Positions 1 through 8,823 of a stretch of 53,554 nt of DNA are shown piece after piece. Source of the DNA: Enemella evansiae (GTDB lineage Bacteria; Actinomycetota; Actinomycetes; Propionibacteriales; Propionibacteriaceae). The stretch spans positions 1-53,554 of the forward strand of contig NZ_NMVP01000014.1 of assembly GCF_002250705.1 (NCBI RefSeq), in the 5' to 3' direction. Positions within the stretch are counted from its first letter, which is position 1, and each line of letters begins with the position of its first letter. The position numbers and the translations under genes were made by a program. A model generated the notes under the pieces. That model searched no databases. It was not told the DNA's origin and saw nothing but the letters and a program-made list of their open reading frames with translations.

Positions 1-2
1 TG

Positions 3-161
3 GTCATCATCGGCCGGCTGCGCCGCGACCCCGACACCCAGGCCTACTTCCACCGACGCACCAGCGAACACAAGACCCGCGCCGAAACCATCCGATGCCT
101 CAAACGCCACCTCGCCCGCACCATCTATCGAAACCTCAAAACCGACCTCATGACCCCTTGA
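3..161 (+). mobile_element. IS110-family transposase, C-terminal end (cut by window edge)
   Basis: The open frame entering from the left edge ends at a TGA at 159-161. Its last residues include RRTSEHKTRAETIRCLKRHL followed by ARTIYRNL. This R-R-x-x-E-x-K-x-x-x-E-x-I-R-C-L-K-R pattern is the typical C-terminal tail of IS110-family (DEDD/Transposase_20) transposases. The sequence just after the stop (about 158-178, TTGACGATCTATAGGACCGT...) resembles the right ends of actinobacterial IS110 elements from memory, so the element probably ends there, shortly before the LuxR gene. The catalytic N-terminus and any bridge-RNA region lie outside the window, so activity cannot be judged. Confidence 0.75.
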
Positions 162-201
162 CGATCTATAGGACCGTCGCGATGAGCGTGGGGCCGCGGG
201 G

Positions 202-3054
202 TCAGAGCAGGCCGCGGCGGCGGGCGATCGCGGCGGCCTCCTGCCGGTTCGCGGCACCGAGCTTGGCGAGCACGTTGGACACGTGCACGCTGACGGTTTT
301 GGTCGCTATGAACAGCTGCTTGCCGATCTCGCCGTTGGAGCGGCCCTGCGCCACCAGCGCGAGGATCTCCCGCTCCCTGGGAGTGAGCACGTCGGCGCTG
401 GCCGGCCGGTCCGCGGCAAGCTGCGCCAGCAGCGGGCGTACGCCCAACCGTTCGGCCACCGCCCGGGCCTGCTCGGCCAGCTCGCGGGCCGCGGCCGACC
501 CGGGATCGCGGGCCCGCAGCACCTCGGCGTACCGGGCCCGGCAGCGGGCCAGCTCCAGCACCTCACCGTCCCGGTCGAAGGCAGCGCAGGCCGCCGCCCA
601 GGCCGCATCCAGCTCCTCGGCGTCGACGTCGGCACCGGTGGCCAGTTCCAACCGGAGGGCCTCGGCCCGGGTCCGCAGCAACCACGCCCGGGCCTCCGGC
701 CCGACCAGGTCCCGGCCCGCACCACCGCGTTCGAAGGAGGCCTCCGAACCGGTCACCAGGGTTTCGCCGAACCGCCGCAACTGCTGGCCGCGGCGCCGCA
801 ACCGGTCCCACTCCCCGCTCGGTGCGGTGGCCGCCGCATCGGCCAGCAGCCCGAGCAGGACCGCGCTGAACCGGATGCCGACCAACGAATGCCCGCCCCA
901 CAAGCGATTCAGGGTGTCCAGTGCGTCGGTGTAGAGGTTCTCGGCGGCATCGAGGCGCCCCTCGCGCGCGAACAACTCCATCCCGGGCTGGGCGGTGAGC
1001 ACCACCAGCAGGCTTTCCGCGCTCCACCACTGCCGCAACCGGGACAGCTCGGCCGGCGTACCCTCCCCGGCCGCGACCCGCAGGCCGAAGGGCACCGCCT
1101 CCAGCAGCGCCCTGGCCGGTTGCGGGGGCGGGTCACCGGTCACCGCGACCCGGCGGCGCGCACCCGGCCAGTCGCCCAGTTGGGCGGCGACGAGCGCACC
1201 GAGCAGAGCACAGTCCAGCGCCCACGGTGCCCAGACGCGCCGCATCCGGTGGGCCGCGCGGATGCCGGCGTCGAAGTGCCGCAGCGCGGCCGCCAGATCG
1301 CCGACGCGCTGTTCCAGTGAACCCAGTTGGTGCCAGGCCCGGATCTGGGCCGGCTGGTCGGTGCCGTCCAGCTCCGCGGCGAGTTCGGTGAGCCGGGCCC
1401 GCTGCTCGGCCACGTCGGCACCGGCCTCATAGGCGCGGGCGAGGATGGCGCGCAGCTCCCCCGCCTCGCGTGGCAGACCGACCTCGTCGGTGAGCGCAAG
1501 GGCCTCCTCACCGAGCTGCAACGCCTCGGCGTACCGGCGGGCGTCGACCAGGGCCTGCACCCGGGAGCGCAGCACCCACAACCGCAGCTGGTCCCGCTCC
1601 GGGCCGAGCAGGCCGACGGCCTCCTCGGTGAGCCCGAGCGCGTCGATCTCCTGTTCGGTGGCGCGGGCGTCCATCACCAGATCCGCGATCAGATGGGCCC
1701 GATGCACCGGGTCGAAGGGCGCACTCGGATCCTCGAGCCGCTCCCGGCGCAGCTGCACCGCACGATTCGGGTCGCCGGACTGGCTGGCCGCGGTCGCGGC
1801 CCGCAGCGTGGTCCAGTCGCGTCGCTCGTCGTCGGCGGCCAGCAGACCGAGGGCGCGCTCGAACCGGCGCAGGCCCTCTTGCGGCGCCCCGAGCCGCATC
1901 GCGTCCTCACCGGCCTCGAGGTTGGCGGTGATCGCGGTCGCCAGATCACCGGCCGCGGCGGCATGCCGGGCCAGCGCGGCGGCCCCGCCGAGACCCGGAT
2001 CGGTGCGCAGCGCATCGGCGTAGCGGCGGTGCGCCCGTCGCCGCTCCCCGGGCAACTGGTCGGCGTACTCGGTCTCGGCGATCAGCGCATGCCGAAAGGA
2101 GTAACCGTCGGCGGTGGTCTCCAGCAGGTGGTGCGATACCGCGGCACGCAGGGCCTCATCGAGCTCGTCGTCAGTCAGGTCGCTGACGGCGGCGAGCAGG
2201 TCGTGGCTGACCTGGCGGCCGGCGACGGCGGCGAGCCGCACCACCTCGCGGGCGCGCGGTTCGAGCTGGTCGACGCGGACTCGCAGCACCCGGGCCAGGT
2301 CGGCACCGACGGGTTCACCCAGCCCGGCGGCCATCGTCAGTTCCTCGGCGAAGAAGGCGTTTCCCTCCGCCCGCTCGATCACCGCGGCCACCTCGTCCTC
2401 GGCCAGATCGCCGCGCACCGAGCCGACGATCCGGCGCACCTCGGCTGCCGGCAGCGGACCGAGGTCGAGCCGCTGGGCGAGCCGGGACCAGTGCGCGATC
2501 GTACGCCCCAGCGGGTGGCCGGGATGCAGGTCGTCGCTGCGGTAGGAGAGCACCATCGACACCGGTTCGGCGAACCCGCGGGTGAGCAGCAGGGTGAACA
2601 GGTCGCGGGAGGAATCGTCGATCCAGTGCACGTCCTCGATCACCAGCAGCACCGGTTGCCGGTGACCCAGTCGGCCGAGCAGGGCGTGTACGCCCTCGGC
2701 GAGCCGGGCCGGTTCGGTGGCGGTGTCGGCACCGCCACCGGCGGCCAGCTCGGCCAGCCGCGGGTGGGTCTCGGCGACCTCGGCGAACACCTCCGGCGCG
2801 GCTCGTTGGACCCGGGTGACGACCTCGGTGACCGGCAGATAGGGCAGCTCCTGACCGCCCTGACCGAGACAGTGCCCGATCAGCACCAGCCGGCCCTGGG
2901 CGCCTGCCCGCGCGGTCAGCTCGCGCAGCAGCCTGGTCTTGCCGATCCCGGCATCACCGGAGAGCAGCACGCTGATCGCGGCCTCGGGATCGAGGGACTG
3001 CTGCAACCAGGCGAGTTCGTCGTCGCGTCCGACGATGGCGCTGGCAGCAGGCAT
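202..3054 (-). CDS. Large ATP-binding LuxR-family (LAL) transcriptional regulator
   Basis: A protein of about 950 aa beginning MPAASAIVGRDDELAWL. The start at 3054 is preferred over an upstream in-frame GTG (3141) because the AAA_16-type domain begins at once. A Walker A (SGDAGIGKTRLL) lies near residue 35 and a Walker B-like stretch (VLLVIEDVHWID) near residue 140. A long helical, TPR-like middle follows. The last 60 residues are a LuxR/GerE helix-turn-helix (LTPREREILALVAQGRSNGE, then TVSVHVSNVLAKLG). This architecture matches LAL regulators, which couple ATP and ligand binding to activation. The ligand and targets are unknown and no linked operon is evident. It is flanked by the IS110 remnant and a tRNA gene. 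Confidence 0.9.
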   Translation of the reverse strand: MPAASAIVGRDDELAWLQQSLDPEAAISVLLSGDAGIGKTRLLRELTARAGAQGRLVLIGHCLGQGGQELPYLPVTEVVTRVQRAAPEVFAEVAETHPRLAELAAGGGADTATEPARLAEGVHALLGRLGHRQPVLLVIEDVHWIDDSSRDLFTLLLTRGFAEPVSMVLSYRSDDLHPGHPLGRTIAHWSRLAQRLDLGPLPAAEVRRIVGSVRGDLAEDEVAAVIERAEGNAFFAEELTMAAGLGEPVGADLARVLRVRVDQLEPRAREVVRLAAVAGRQVSHDLLAAVSDLTDDELDEALRAAVSHHLLETTADGYSFRHALIAETEYADQLPGERRRAHRRYADALRTDPGLGGAAALARHAAAAGDLATAITANLEAGEDAMRLGAPQEGLRRFERALGLLAADDERRDWTTLRAATAASQSGDPNRAVQLRRERLEDPSAPFDPVHRAHLIADLVMDARATEQEIDALGLTEEAVGLLGPERDQLRLWVLRSRVQALVDARRYAEALQLGEEALALTDEVGLPREAGELRAILARAYEAGADVAEQRARLTELAAELDGTDQPAQIRAWHQLGSLEQRVGDLAAALRHFDAGIRAAHRMRRVWAPWALDCALLGALVAAQLGDWPGARRRVAVTGDPPPQPARALLEAVPFGLRVAAGEGTPAELSRLRQWWSAESLLVVLTAQPGMELFAREGRLDAAENLYTDALDTLNRLWGGHSLVGIRFSAVLLGLLADAAATAPSGEWDRLRRRGQQLRRFGETLVTGSEASFERGGAGRDLVGPEARAWLLRTRAEALRLELATGADVDAEELDAAWAAACAAFDRDGEVLELARCRARYAEVLRARDPGSAAARELAEQARAVAERLGVRPLLAQLAADRPASADVLTPREREILALVAQGRSNGEIGKQLFIATKTVSVHVSNVLAKLGAANRQEAAAIARRRGLL

Positions 3055-3139
3055 GGGTTGATTATTGCGGGCCGCGGTGACAGCAGCGATCGGATTCCGC
3101 GGTGGGCGGAGTGCGCGCCTGCGGTCGGCACCGGACACC

Positions 3140-3174
3140 AAAAAACTCCGCCCAGATCAGCTCTGTGACGGAGT
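3140..3174 (-). terminator. Intrinsic terminator after tRNA-Ser(GCU)
   Basis: Read on the minus strand, ACTCCG (3174-3169) pairs with CGGAGT (3150-3145) and is followed by a run of six T (3145-3140). An inner CAGA/TCTG pairing strengthens the hairpin. It starts 5 nt beyond the CCA end of the tRNA, which makes it a credible rho-independent terminator for it. Confidence 0.7.
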
Positions 3175-3178
3175 CGGT

Positions 3179-3272
3179 TGGCGGAGGCGGCGGGATTTGA
3201 ACCCGCGATGGGGTTTAAGCCCCAAACCCGCTTAGCAGGCGGGCGCCATAGACCGGACTAGGCGACGCCTCC
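3179..3272 (-). tRNA. tRNA-Ser(GCU)
   Basis: On the minus strand the acceptor GGAGGCG (from 3272) pairs with CGCCTCC, followed by G and an encoded CCA (3181-3179). The anticodon loop CTGCTAA, closed by CCCGC/GCGGG, gives anticodon GCU. The long variable arm (TTTGGGGCTTAAACCCC region) and the TTCAAATCC T-loop are those of a class II serine tRNA. The length is 94 nt with CCA. Confidence 0.96.
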
Positions 3273-3460
3273 ACGGCCACCGGCGATGGTGACCGAGGAG
3301 AACGTTACTTGGTCGCACGCCCCGCGAGCAATCTGGATGACGGCCACCGGGCCCGGTGCAAGCCTCCAGCACTGGTCGAGATCTGCCCCGGTGGGATTTG
3401 GGCCCGCGGCAGGCACCCCCGGTACGCTGCGTGCTGGCCGACGAGAGAAGGATCCCCCAC

Positions 3461-5155
3461 GTGAGCACCCCTGGCAGCCGCAGCGAGGCGTCCGCGGGCT
3501 CCACCGCGTACGTTCCCGGCGGCACCACCCATGCGTTTCGACGCAGTGCCCTGTGGACCGCGATCGGCACCTATCTGCCCGGTCTCGGACTGGCCAGAGC
3601 CGGTCGTCGGCGTACCGGGGCGATCATTCTCGGTGTCTTCCTGGCGGTCATCGCCGGCCTGCTGATCTGGGCCCTGGTCGACAGCCGCTCGCTGCTCACC
3701 CTGGCCATCAACACCGCCTTCCTGAAGACGATGGTGATCGTGCTGCCGCTGCTCGCGCTCGTCTGGGCCGGTGTCGTGGTGGTCACCCATCTGCTGCTCC
3801 GACCGCGCCGGTTGACCAACCTGCAGCGCGGTCTGGGTGCCGGCCTGGTCGGGGTGCTCTGCTTCACCGTGACCGCACCGATGGCGGTCGCCGCGCGCTA
3901 CTCGTTCGACCAGAGCCAACTCGTCGACACCATCTTCCGCCGCGGCGACAGCATCCGCTCCGGCACCGCACCCGGCCTGGACACCGTCGATCCGTGGCGG
4001 AACAAGCCGCGGGTCAACCTGCTGCTGCTCGGCGGCGACGCGGGCAAGGACCGCACCGGCACGCGTACCGACACCGTCATCGTCGCCAGCATCGACACCC
4101 GCACCGGTGACACGGTGCTGATCTCGCTGCCCCGGAACACCGCCCGGATGCCGTTCCCGGCCAACTCCCCGCTCAGCCAGTACTATCCCGACGGCTTCAC
4201 CAGCGGCGACGCCGACGACCAGGAGTTCATGTTGAACTCCATCTACGACAATGTTCCGCAGAACGTCCCCGCCGACGTCCTCGGACCGACCGACGATCTC
4301 GGTGCCGATGCGCTCAAGCTGTCGGTCGGTGAGGCCACCGGGCTGAAGATCGACTACTACGTGCTGGTCCAGCTCGAGGGCTTCCACAAGCTGGTGGACG
4401 CCCTCGGCGGGGTCACGGTCAACATCAACACCTGGATCGCGATCGGCGGTCAGACCGACCTCGGCATCAAACCGAAGGGTGCGCTGCGGCCCGGCCCGAA
4501 CCAGCACCTGAACGGCGATCAGGCGCTCTGGTACGCCCGGGGGCGCTACGGTTCGGACGACTTCCAGCGGATGGATCGCCAGCGCTGCGTCATCGATGCG
4601 GTGATCAAGCAGGCCAATCCGGCGAACATGCTGACCCGCTACGAGGCGGTGGCCCGGCAGAGCAAGGACATCGTGAAGACCGACATGCCGCAGGAGATCC
4701 TGCCGGCGATGGTCGACCTGTCGCTGCGGGTGAAGAACGGCGGGAAGACCCGCAGCATCGTGCTCAAACACGGCCAGGACGGCTTCTTGTCGAACCGGCC
4801 CGACTTCGAGCTGATCAGGCAGCGGGTCGCCACCGCCACCAAGCCGCGACCGGCGCCCACCACACCGCCGCCGGCCCCGCAGACCCAGGCCCCGGGGGCG
4901 CCCGCGCCGCAGCCGCCGGCCTCCCAGGCACCCCGGACCGAGGCCCCCGTCACCCAGGCACCGACCACTCAGGCGCCCGCCAGCCAGACGCCGTCGCGGC
5001 GGGCGAGCACCCCGGCTCAGGGCTCGGGTTCGGCGACTACGCCGAGCGCCGCGCCCAGCACCGCGACCGCGCCCGCGGAGGACCTGTCGGATTCCTGCGC
5101 GTACAAACCGGAGATCGCGGAACAGCAACCGCCCGTCCCACCGTGGGAGCAGTGA
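3461..5155 (+). CDS. LytR-CpsA-Psr (LCP) family cell-wall glycopolymer ligase
   Basis: A 564-aa protein. The GTG at 3461 is chosen because a GAGAGAAGGA ribosome-binding site precedes it and the open frame upstream is unlike a protein. About 75 cytoplasmic residues and three or four membrane segments (residues ~45-145, e.g. GAIILGVFLAVIAGLLIWAL) precede an extracytoplasmic LCP domain. That domain has NLLLLGGDAGKDRTGTRTDT, ISLPRNTARMPFP, LGGVTVNIN and GDQALWYARGRYGSDDFQRM, which contribute the polyprenyl-phosphate and Arg/Asp active-site motifs. The last ~110 residues are a low-complexity Pro/Ala/Thr/Gln stalk. Family role: transfer of polyprenyl-linked glycopolymers onto peptidoglycan. Its stop overlaps the start of the next gene (TGATG), so the two are translationally coupled. 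Confidence 0.93.
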   Translation: MSTPGSRSEASAGSTAYVPGGTTHAFRRSALWTAIGTYLPGLGLARAGRRRTGAIILGVFLAVIAGLLIWALVDSRSLLTLAINTAFLKTMVIVLPLLALVWAGVVVVTHLLLRPRRLTNLQRGLGAGLVGVLCFTVTAPMAVAARYSFDQSQLVDTIFRRGDSIRSGTAPGLDTVDPWRNKPRVNLLLLGGDAGKDRTGTRTDTVIVASIDTRTGDTVLISLPRNTARMPFPANSPLSQYYPDGFTSGDADDQEFMLNSIYDNVPQNVPADVLGPTDDLGADALKLSVGEATGLKIDYYVLVQLEGFHKLVDALGGVTVNINTWIAIGGQTDLGIKPKGALRPGPNQHLNGDQALWYARGRYGSDDFQRMDRQRCVIDAVIKQANPANMLTRYEAVARQSKDIVKTDMPQEILPAMVDLSLRVKNGGKTRSIVLKHGQDGFLSNRPDFELIRQRVATATKPRPAPTTPPPAPQTQAPGAPAPQPPASQAPRTEAPVTQAPTTQAPASQTPSRRASTPAQGSGSATTPSAAPSTATAPAEDLSDSCAYKPEIAEQQPPVPPWEQ

Positions 5156-5616
5156 TGAGCGATCCGTCGCAGAACCGTGAAGTCAGCGTGCATGTCCTCC
5201 GCCCCGCCCCGCCCATCCGCGCCTTCGGGCTGGCCTCGGTGTTCACCGTGCTCGGCGCGGTGCTCTTGGTGACCGCGTACGCCCAGGGCTGGTCGACGGT
5301 GTTGAAGGTGCTCTTCGGGATCGTCCTGGTGCTCGGGCTGGCCCTGCTCGGCGCGGCGATCGCCACGGTGGTCCGGATGCGCGTCCGCGCCGAACTCACC
5401 CCGACCGGTTACAGCTTCCGCACCCCGGCCGGCGTACGCCACGGCACCTGGGCCGACACCGCGAAGGTGAGCACCTCCGAATCCGGCCACCGGCTCAGCT
5501 TCGTCGACAACGACGACCGGGTGCAGCACGTGATCTCCCCGGTCGGCGGCGAGTCCCCGGAGATGTCCGCACTGACCGCGGAGATCGTCGCACGGCTGGA
5601 ATCCAGCCGGGACTGA
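5155..5616 (+). CDS. Small two-TM membrane protein coupled to the LCP gene
   Basis: A 153-aa protein whose ATG overlaps the LCP stop codon. Residues ~25-45 (GLASVFTVLGAVLLVTAYA) and ~50-75 (VLKVLFGIVLVLGLALLGAA) form a hairpin of two membrane helices. They are followed by a soluble domain of ~75 residues with a PH-like look (YSFRTPAGVRHGTWADTAKV). The specific family was not recognised. Coupling to the LCP enzyme suggests an accessory role at the envelope, but this rests on position alone. Confidence 0.8.
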   Translation: MSDPSQNREVSVHVLRPAPPIRAFGLASVFTVLGAVLLVTAYAQGWSTVLKVLFGIVLVLGLALLGAAIATVVRMRVRAELTPTGYSFRTPAGVRHGTWADTAKVSTSESGHRLSFVDNDDRVQHVISPVGGESPEMSALTAEIVARLESSRD

Positions 5617-5618
5617 CG

Positions 5619-5708
5619 TGGCGGCGAGAGTGGGATTCGAACCCACGGAACGGTCGCCCGCTCGGCCGCTTTCAAGGCGGCTGCACTAGTCCACTATGCG
5701 ATCTCGCC
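5619..5708 (-). tRNA. tRNA-Ser(UGA)
   Basis: On the minus strand the acceptor GGCGAGA (from 5708) pairs with TCTCGCC, then G and an encoded CCA (5621-5619). The anticodon loop CTTGAAA between GCCGC and GCGGC gives anticodon UGA. A long variable arm (CCGAGCGGGCGACCG) and the GTTCGAATCC T-arm confirm a class II serine tRNA. It lies 2 nt past the stop codon of the convergent membrane-protein gene. Confidence 0.96.
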
Positions 5709-5790
5709 AGCACCCCGATCGGGGCGCAGCGGCCATGGTACCGACTGGGGCCGATGACCGCTGTCGGATCGGGCATCTAAGGTGTGGTCC

Positions 5791-6780
5791 ATGGTCGATG
5801 CGGACGTTCCCGAGCAGATGAAAGCGGTCGTCGCCGAGGGGTCCGGTGAGCCGGATGTGTTGCGGGTGACCGAGGTCCCCACACCGCGGCCGAAGCCCGG
5901 TCAGGTGCTGATCAAGGTGATCGCCGCCGGGGTCAACCGGGCCGATGTGATGCAGCGCCGCGGCTTCTATCCGCCGCCGCCCGGTGAGTCCGAGGTGATC
6001 GGGCTCGAGGTCTCCGGCAGCATCGCCCAGGTCACCGACGGGGTCGAGGGCTGGCAGGTCGGCGACGAGTGCCTGGCGCTGCTCGCCGGCGGCGGGTACG
6101 CCGAATACGTCGCCGTCGACGCCGGCCAGGTGGTGCCGCTGCCGCCCGGGGTGGACGCGGCGACCGCGGCCGGGGTGCTCGAGGTCGCCGCGACCGTGCA
6201 GTCCAATGCCGAGATCGCCCACCTCTCCCCCGGTGACGCCTATCTGGTGCACGGCGGCGCCGGCGGGATCGGCAGCTTCGCGATCCAGTACGCCAAGGCG
6301 CTCGGTTGCACCGTGTTCACCACCGCCGGATCCGCGGAGAAGCTGGCATACTGCCGCGACCTCGGCGCCGACCACGCGATCGACTACCACGACGACTGGG
6401 TGGCCGCGGTTCGCGATGCCGGCGGGGTCGACGTGATCCTGGACAACATGGGTGCCAAATATCTCGAGTCGAATCTGGCCGCGCTGCGCCCCGACGGCCG
6501 ACTGACCGTGATCGGGTTGATGGGTGGCCGCAAGGCCGAGCTGAACCTCGGTGAGCTGCTGGCCAAGCGGGGTTCGGTGGCCGCCACCTCGCTGCGCTCC
6601 CGGCCGGCCGAGCAGAAGGCGGCGATCTGCGCCGGGGTCGTCGAGCGGATCTGGCCGATGTTCGCCGACGGGCAGATCAAACCGGCACCGACGGAGGTGT
6701 TCCCGCTCGCCGACGTCGTCGCCGCGCACGAATACTTCGACTCGGGTGAGCACCGCGGCAAGATCGTGCTGACGGTCTGA
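5791..6780 (+). CDS. NAD(P)H quinone oxidoreductase, zeta-crystallin/PIG3-type MDR
   Basis: A 329-aa medium-chain dehydrogenase/reductase without the zinc ligands of alcohol dehydrogenases. Features are GVNRADVMQRRGFYPPPPGE (substrate loop), GLEVSG and the NADPH-binding VHGGAGGIGSFAIQYAKALG. Length and motifs match the PIG3/quinone oxidoreductase group, which reduces quinones or enals with NADPH. The ATG at 5791 is chosen over a GTG at 5782 because a TAAGGT -10-like box ends 7 nt before it, the spacing of a leaderless transcript. An AraC gene starts 8 nt after the stop and is probably co-transcribed. Confidence 0.88.
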   Translation: MVDADVPEQMKAVVAEGSGEPDVLRVTEVPTPRPKPGQVLIKVIAAGVNRADVMQRRGFYPPPPGESEVIGLEVSGSIAQVTDGVEGWQVGDECLALLAGGGYAEYVAVDAGQVVPLPPGVDAATAAGVLEVAATVQSNAEIAHLSPGDAYLVHGGAGGIGSFAIQYAKALGCTVFTTAGSAEKLAYCRDLGADHAIDYHDDWVAAVRDAGGVDVILDNMGAKYLESNLAALRPDGRLTVIGLMGGRKAELNLGELLAKRGSVAATSLRSRPAEQKAAICAGVVERIWPMFADGQIKPAPTEVFPLADVVAAHEYFDSGEHRGKIVLTV

Positions 6781-6788
6781 GCGACGCG

Positions 6789-7613
6789 ATGCCGACCACC
6801 GCCCGCCCCGAGGTGCTCGCCACCCTGCGGTTCATCACCGAGCACCAGAGCGAGCCGCTGACGCTCGCCGAGGTGGCGGATGCGGTCGGTTACAGCCCGT
6901 TCCATCTGGCGCGGCGGTTCAAGGCCGAGGTCGGCCTGGCGCCGATGCAGTGGCTGGCCGCGCAGCGCTTCCTGCGGGCCCGGCAGCTGCTGCTCGGCTC
7001 CGATGCCAGCGTCACCGACATCTGCATGGAGGTGGGCTTCTCCTCGTTGGGCACCTTCACCCGCCGGTTCACCGGTGAGGTGGGGTTGGGCCCGAGCGAG
7101 TTCCGCCGGTTGCCGGATCGGTTGCACGACGAGCCGGCGCGGTTCGCGCACGTGCCCGGGCTGGACCCCGCAGGCGGTCGACTCAGTGGCCGGATCCGGT
7201 TCACCGAGGCGGCGCGGGCCAGGGTCGGCCAGGATCCGGTGATCTACATCGGGTTGTTCGCCGAACGAGCGGCCCGTGGCCGACCGGTCTGCGGTTCGCA
7301 TCTGCGCGGCACCGACGTCTTCGGTTTCACCGATATCCCGCCCGGGCAGTACTGGCTGCTCGCCTCCGCATACGCCGACGACGACCCCTTGCGCCCGCTC
7401 ACCGATGCATGGCCGGTGGCCGGCGGCACCGGCGCCCCGGTACGGATCGGACGCGGGCTGACCAGCGGCCAGCAGGTGCTGATGGCCACGCCCGGGGAAT
7501 GGGCCACCCCGATCACGGTCGCGCTGCCCGCGCTGACCGCCGAACGGACGGCTGCCCGGCCGCCGATCCCGCTGCCGGTGCCGATGCATCACGGTGTCTG
7601 GCGGCCCCGATGA
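6789..7613 (+). CDS. AraC-family regulator with N-terminal HTH
   Basis: A 274-aa protein. The double helix-turn-helix is at the N-terminus (residues ~8-105: LTLAEVADAVGYSPFHLARR, then VTDICMEVGFSSLGTFTRRF). The C-terminal ~150 residues form a separate domain with no family recognised. The N-terminal placement resembles the Rob/SoxS/Ada style rather than classic AraC. It lies in a tight series after a quinone oxidoreductase and before an LLM oxidoreductase, so a role in controlling redox or xenobiotic genes is reasonable but unproven. Confidence 0.88.
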   Translation: MPTTARPEVLATLRFITEHQSEPLTLAEVADAVGYSPFHLARRFKAEVGLAPMQWLAAQRFLRARQLLLGSDASVTDICMEVGFSSLGTFTRRFTGEVGLGPSEFRRLPDRLHDEPARFAHVPGLDPAGGRLSGRIRFTEAARARVGQDPVIYIGLFAERAARGRPVCGSHLRGTDVFGFTDIPPGQYWLLASAYADDDPLRPLTDAWPVAGGTGAPVRIGRGLTSGQQVLMATPGEWATPITVALPALTAERTAARPPIPLPVPMHHGVWRPR

Positions 7614-7626
7614 TCAGGAGGATTCG

Positions 7627-8475
7627 ATGAGGGTGGGCGTCTGCATCCTGCCGGAGTACGCCTGGGTGGAGGCCGCGCCGCGCTGGCGGGCGGTCGAGGA
7701 GCTGGGGTTCGACCACGGGTGGACCTATGACCATCTGGTCTGGAGCGGTCTGCCCGACGCTCCCTGGCACAGCACGGTGGTGACACTGACCGCGGCGGCC
7801 ACCGTCACCGACCGGATCCCGCTGGGCACCTGGGTCGCCTCCCCGAACTTCCGGCATCCGGTGCCCTTCGCCCGCGACCTGGTCAGCCTGACCGACGTCG
7901 CCGGGCCGGGCCGGGTGATCTGCGCGATCGGCTCCGGCGGCGACACCGACGCCGAGCTGCTCGGCGAGCAGCTCAGCCGCGGTGAGCGGACCCGGCGCTT
8001 CGGAGAGTTCGTCGGGCTGCTGCGCCGTGCCCTGGTGGAGGATCCGTTGAACTACTCCGGCCCGCGCTACACGGTGCACGGTTATCGCAACCTCGCCGGG
8101 GCCGCCGCCGAGCCGCCGCGGGTGGTCGTCGCCGCCACCGGCCCGCGCGGGATGCGGCTCGCGATCGAACAGGGCGACGGCTGGGCCACCACCGGCATCG
8201 GCGGGGATGACAACGAGGCCTGGTGGCAGGGCGTACGCCAGCTCACCGAGGCCCTGGCCGAGGCCGGCGGCCGATCACTGGATCGCTATCTGAGCATCGA
8301 CGCCGGGCCCGAGTTCTCCTTGCAGAGCAAGGAATTCTGCCTCGATCAGCTGGGCCGCGCCGCCGAGCTCGGCTTCACCGACGTGGTGCTGCACTGGCCG
8401 CGACCCACCGACCCCTACCGCGGATCGGAGCAGGTCCTCGAGGCCGTCGCCGCCGAGCTCCCCCGGTTGCACTGA
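7627..8475 (+). CDS. LLM-class flavin/F420-dependent oxidoreductase
   Basis: A 282-aa protein starting MRVGVCILPEYAWVEAAPRW. The ATG at 7627 follows a strong AGGAGG site (about 7616-7621), whereas an upstream in-frame GTG lacks one. The TIM-barrel bacterial-luciferase-like signature is seen in ELGFDHGWTYDHL, PLGTWVASPNFRHP, LVSLTDVAGPGRVICAIGSG and GDGWATTGIGG. This family uses FMN or coenzyme F420; the substrate cannot be read from sequence. It is the last gene of the run that starts at the quinone oxidoreductase and is followed by the 29-bp hairpin array. Confidence 0.87.
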   Translation: MRVGVCILPEYAWVEAAPRWRAVEELGFDHGWTYDHLVWSGLPDAPWHSTVVTLTAAATVTDRIPLGTWVASPNFRHPVPFARDLVSLTDVAGPGRVICAIGSGGDTDAELLGEQLSRGERTRRFGEFVGLLRRALVEDPLNYSGPRYTVHGYRNLAGAAAEPPRVVVAATGPRGMRLAIEQGDGWATTGIGGDDNEAWWQGVRQLTEALAEAGGRSLDRYLSIDAGPEFSLQSKEFCLDQLGRAAELGFTDVVLHWPRPTDPYRGSEQVLEAVAAELPRLH

Positions 8476-8823
8476 CGTCCCGATCGTCCCCCTCACCCAC
8501 CCGCCCGAACGATGCACCTTTGATGCCCGTGAGGCATCAAGGATTCGTTTGGTACCGGGTGAGCATCAAGGATTCGTTTGATGCCCGGTGAGCATCAAGG
8601 ATCCGTTTGATGCCCGGTGAGCATCAAGGATCCGTTTGATGCCCGGTGAGCATCAAGGATCCGTTTGATGCCCGGTGAGCATCAAGGATCCGTTTGATGC
8701 CCGGTGAGCATCACGAAATTCTTTGATACCTCCTTGGCATCAGAACCGGACCGGTTGGCACCCGTCCATTGGGGGCGAAGAACTCGTTAGCGGCCGTCGG
8801 ACACCGCAGCTAGCCTCACTCGG
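8476..8823. other. 348-bp intergenic region: hairpin array plus MFS promoter
   Basis: The first 44 bp after the LLM gene show nothing recognisable. Positions 8520-8742 hold the 29-bp repeat array listed separately. The remaining 81 bp contain a plausible promoter for the next gene: TTAGCG (about 8787), 18 nt, then TAGCCT ending 7 nt before the GTG at 8824. No open frame here looks protein-coding. Confidence 0.7.
8520..8742. repeat. Eight-copy tandem array of 29-bp hairpin units
   Basis: Units begin at 8520, 8549, 8578, 8607, 8636, 8665, 8694 and 8723, exactly 29 bp apart. The core of an inner unit is TTGATGC-CCGGTGA-GCATCAA, a 7-bp inverted repeat, followed by the spacer GGATCCGT (GGATTCGT in the earliest copies). 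The first unit is a longer perfect dyad, TTGATGCC-CGTGA-GGCATCAA. The last is TTGATACC-TCCTT-GGCATCA, so the outer units share a GGCATCA right arm and a 5-nt loop that the inner ones lack. Unit 2 has a degenerate left arm (TTGGTACC). The 29-bp period shifts frame at each copy, so it is not coding. Possible roles: operator array, protein-binding scaffold or expanded REP element. Confidence 0.93.

Noticed and set aside
3305..5128. Minus-strand 607-codon frame opposite the LCP gene
   Set aside because: The LCP protein has clear family motifs and membrane helices. The antisense product is an Arg/Gly/Asp-rich shadow.
8520..8742. CRISPR array
   Set aside because: The units are contiguous direct repeats with a constant 29-bp period. 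There are no unique spacers and no cas genes nearby.
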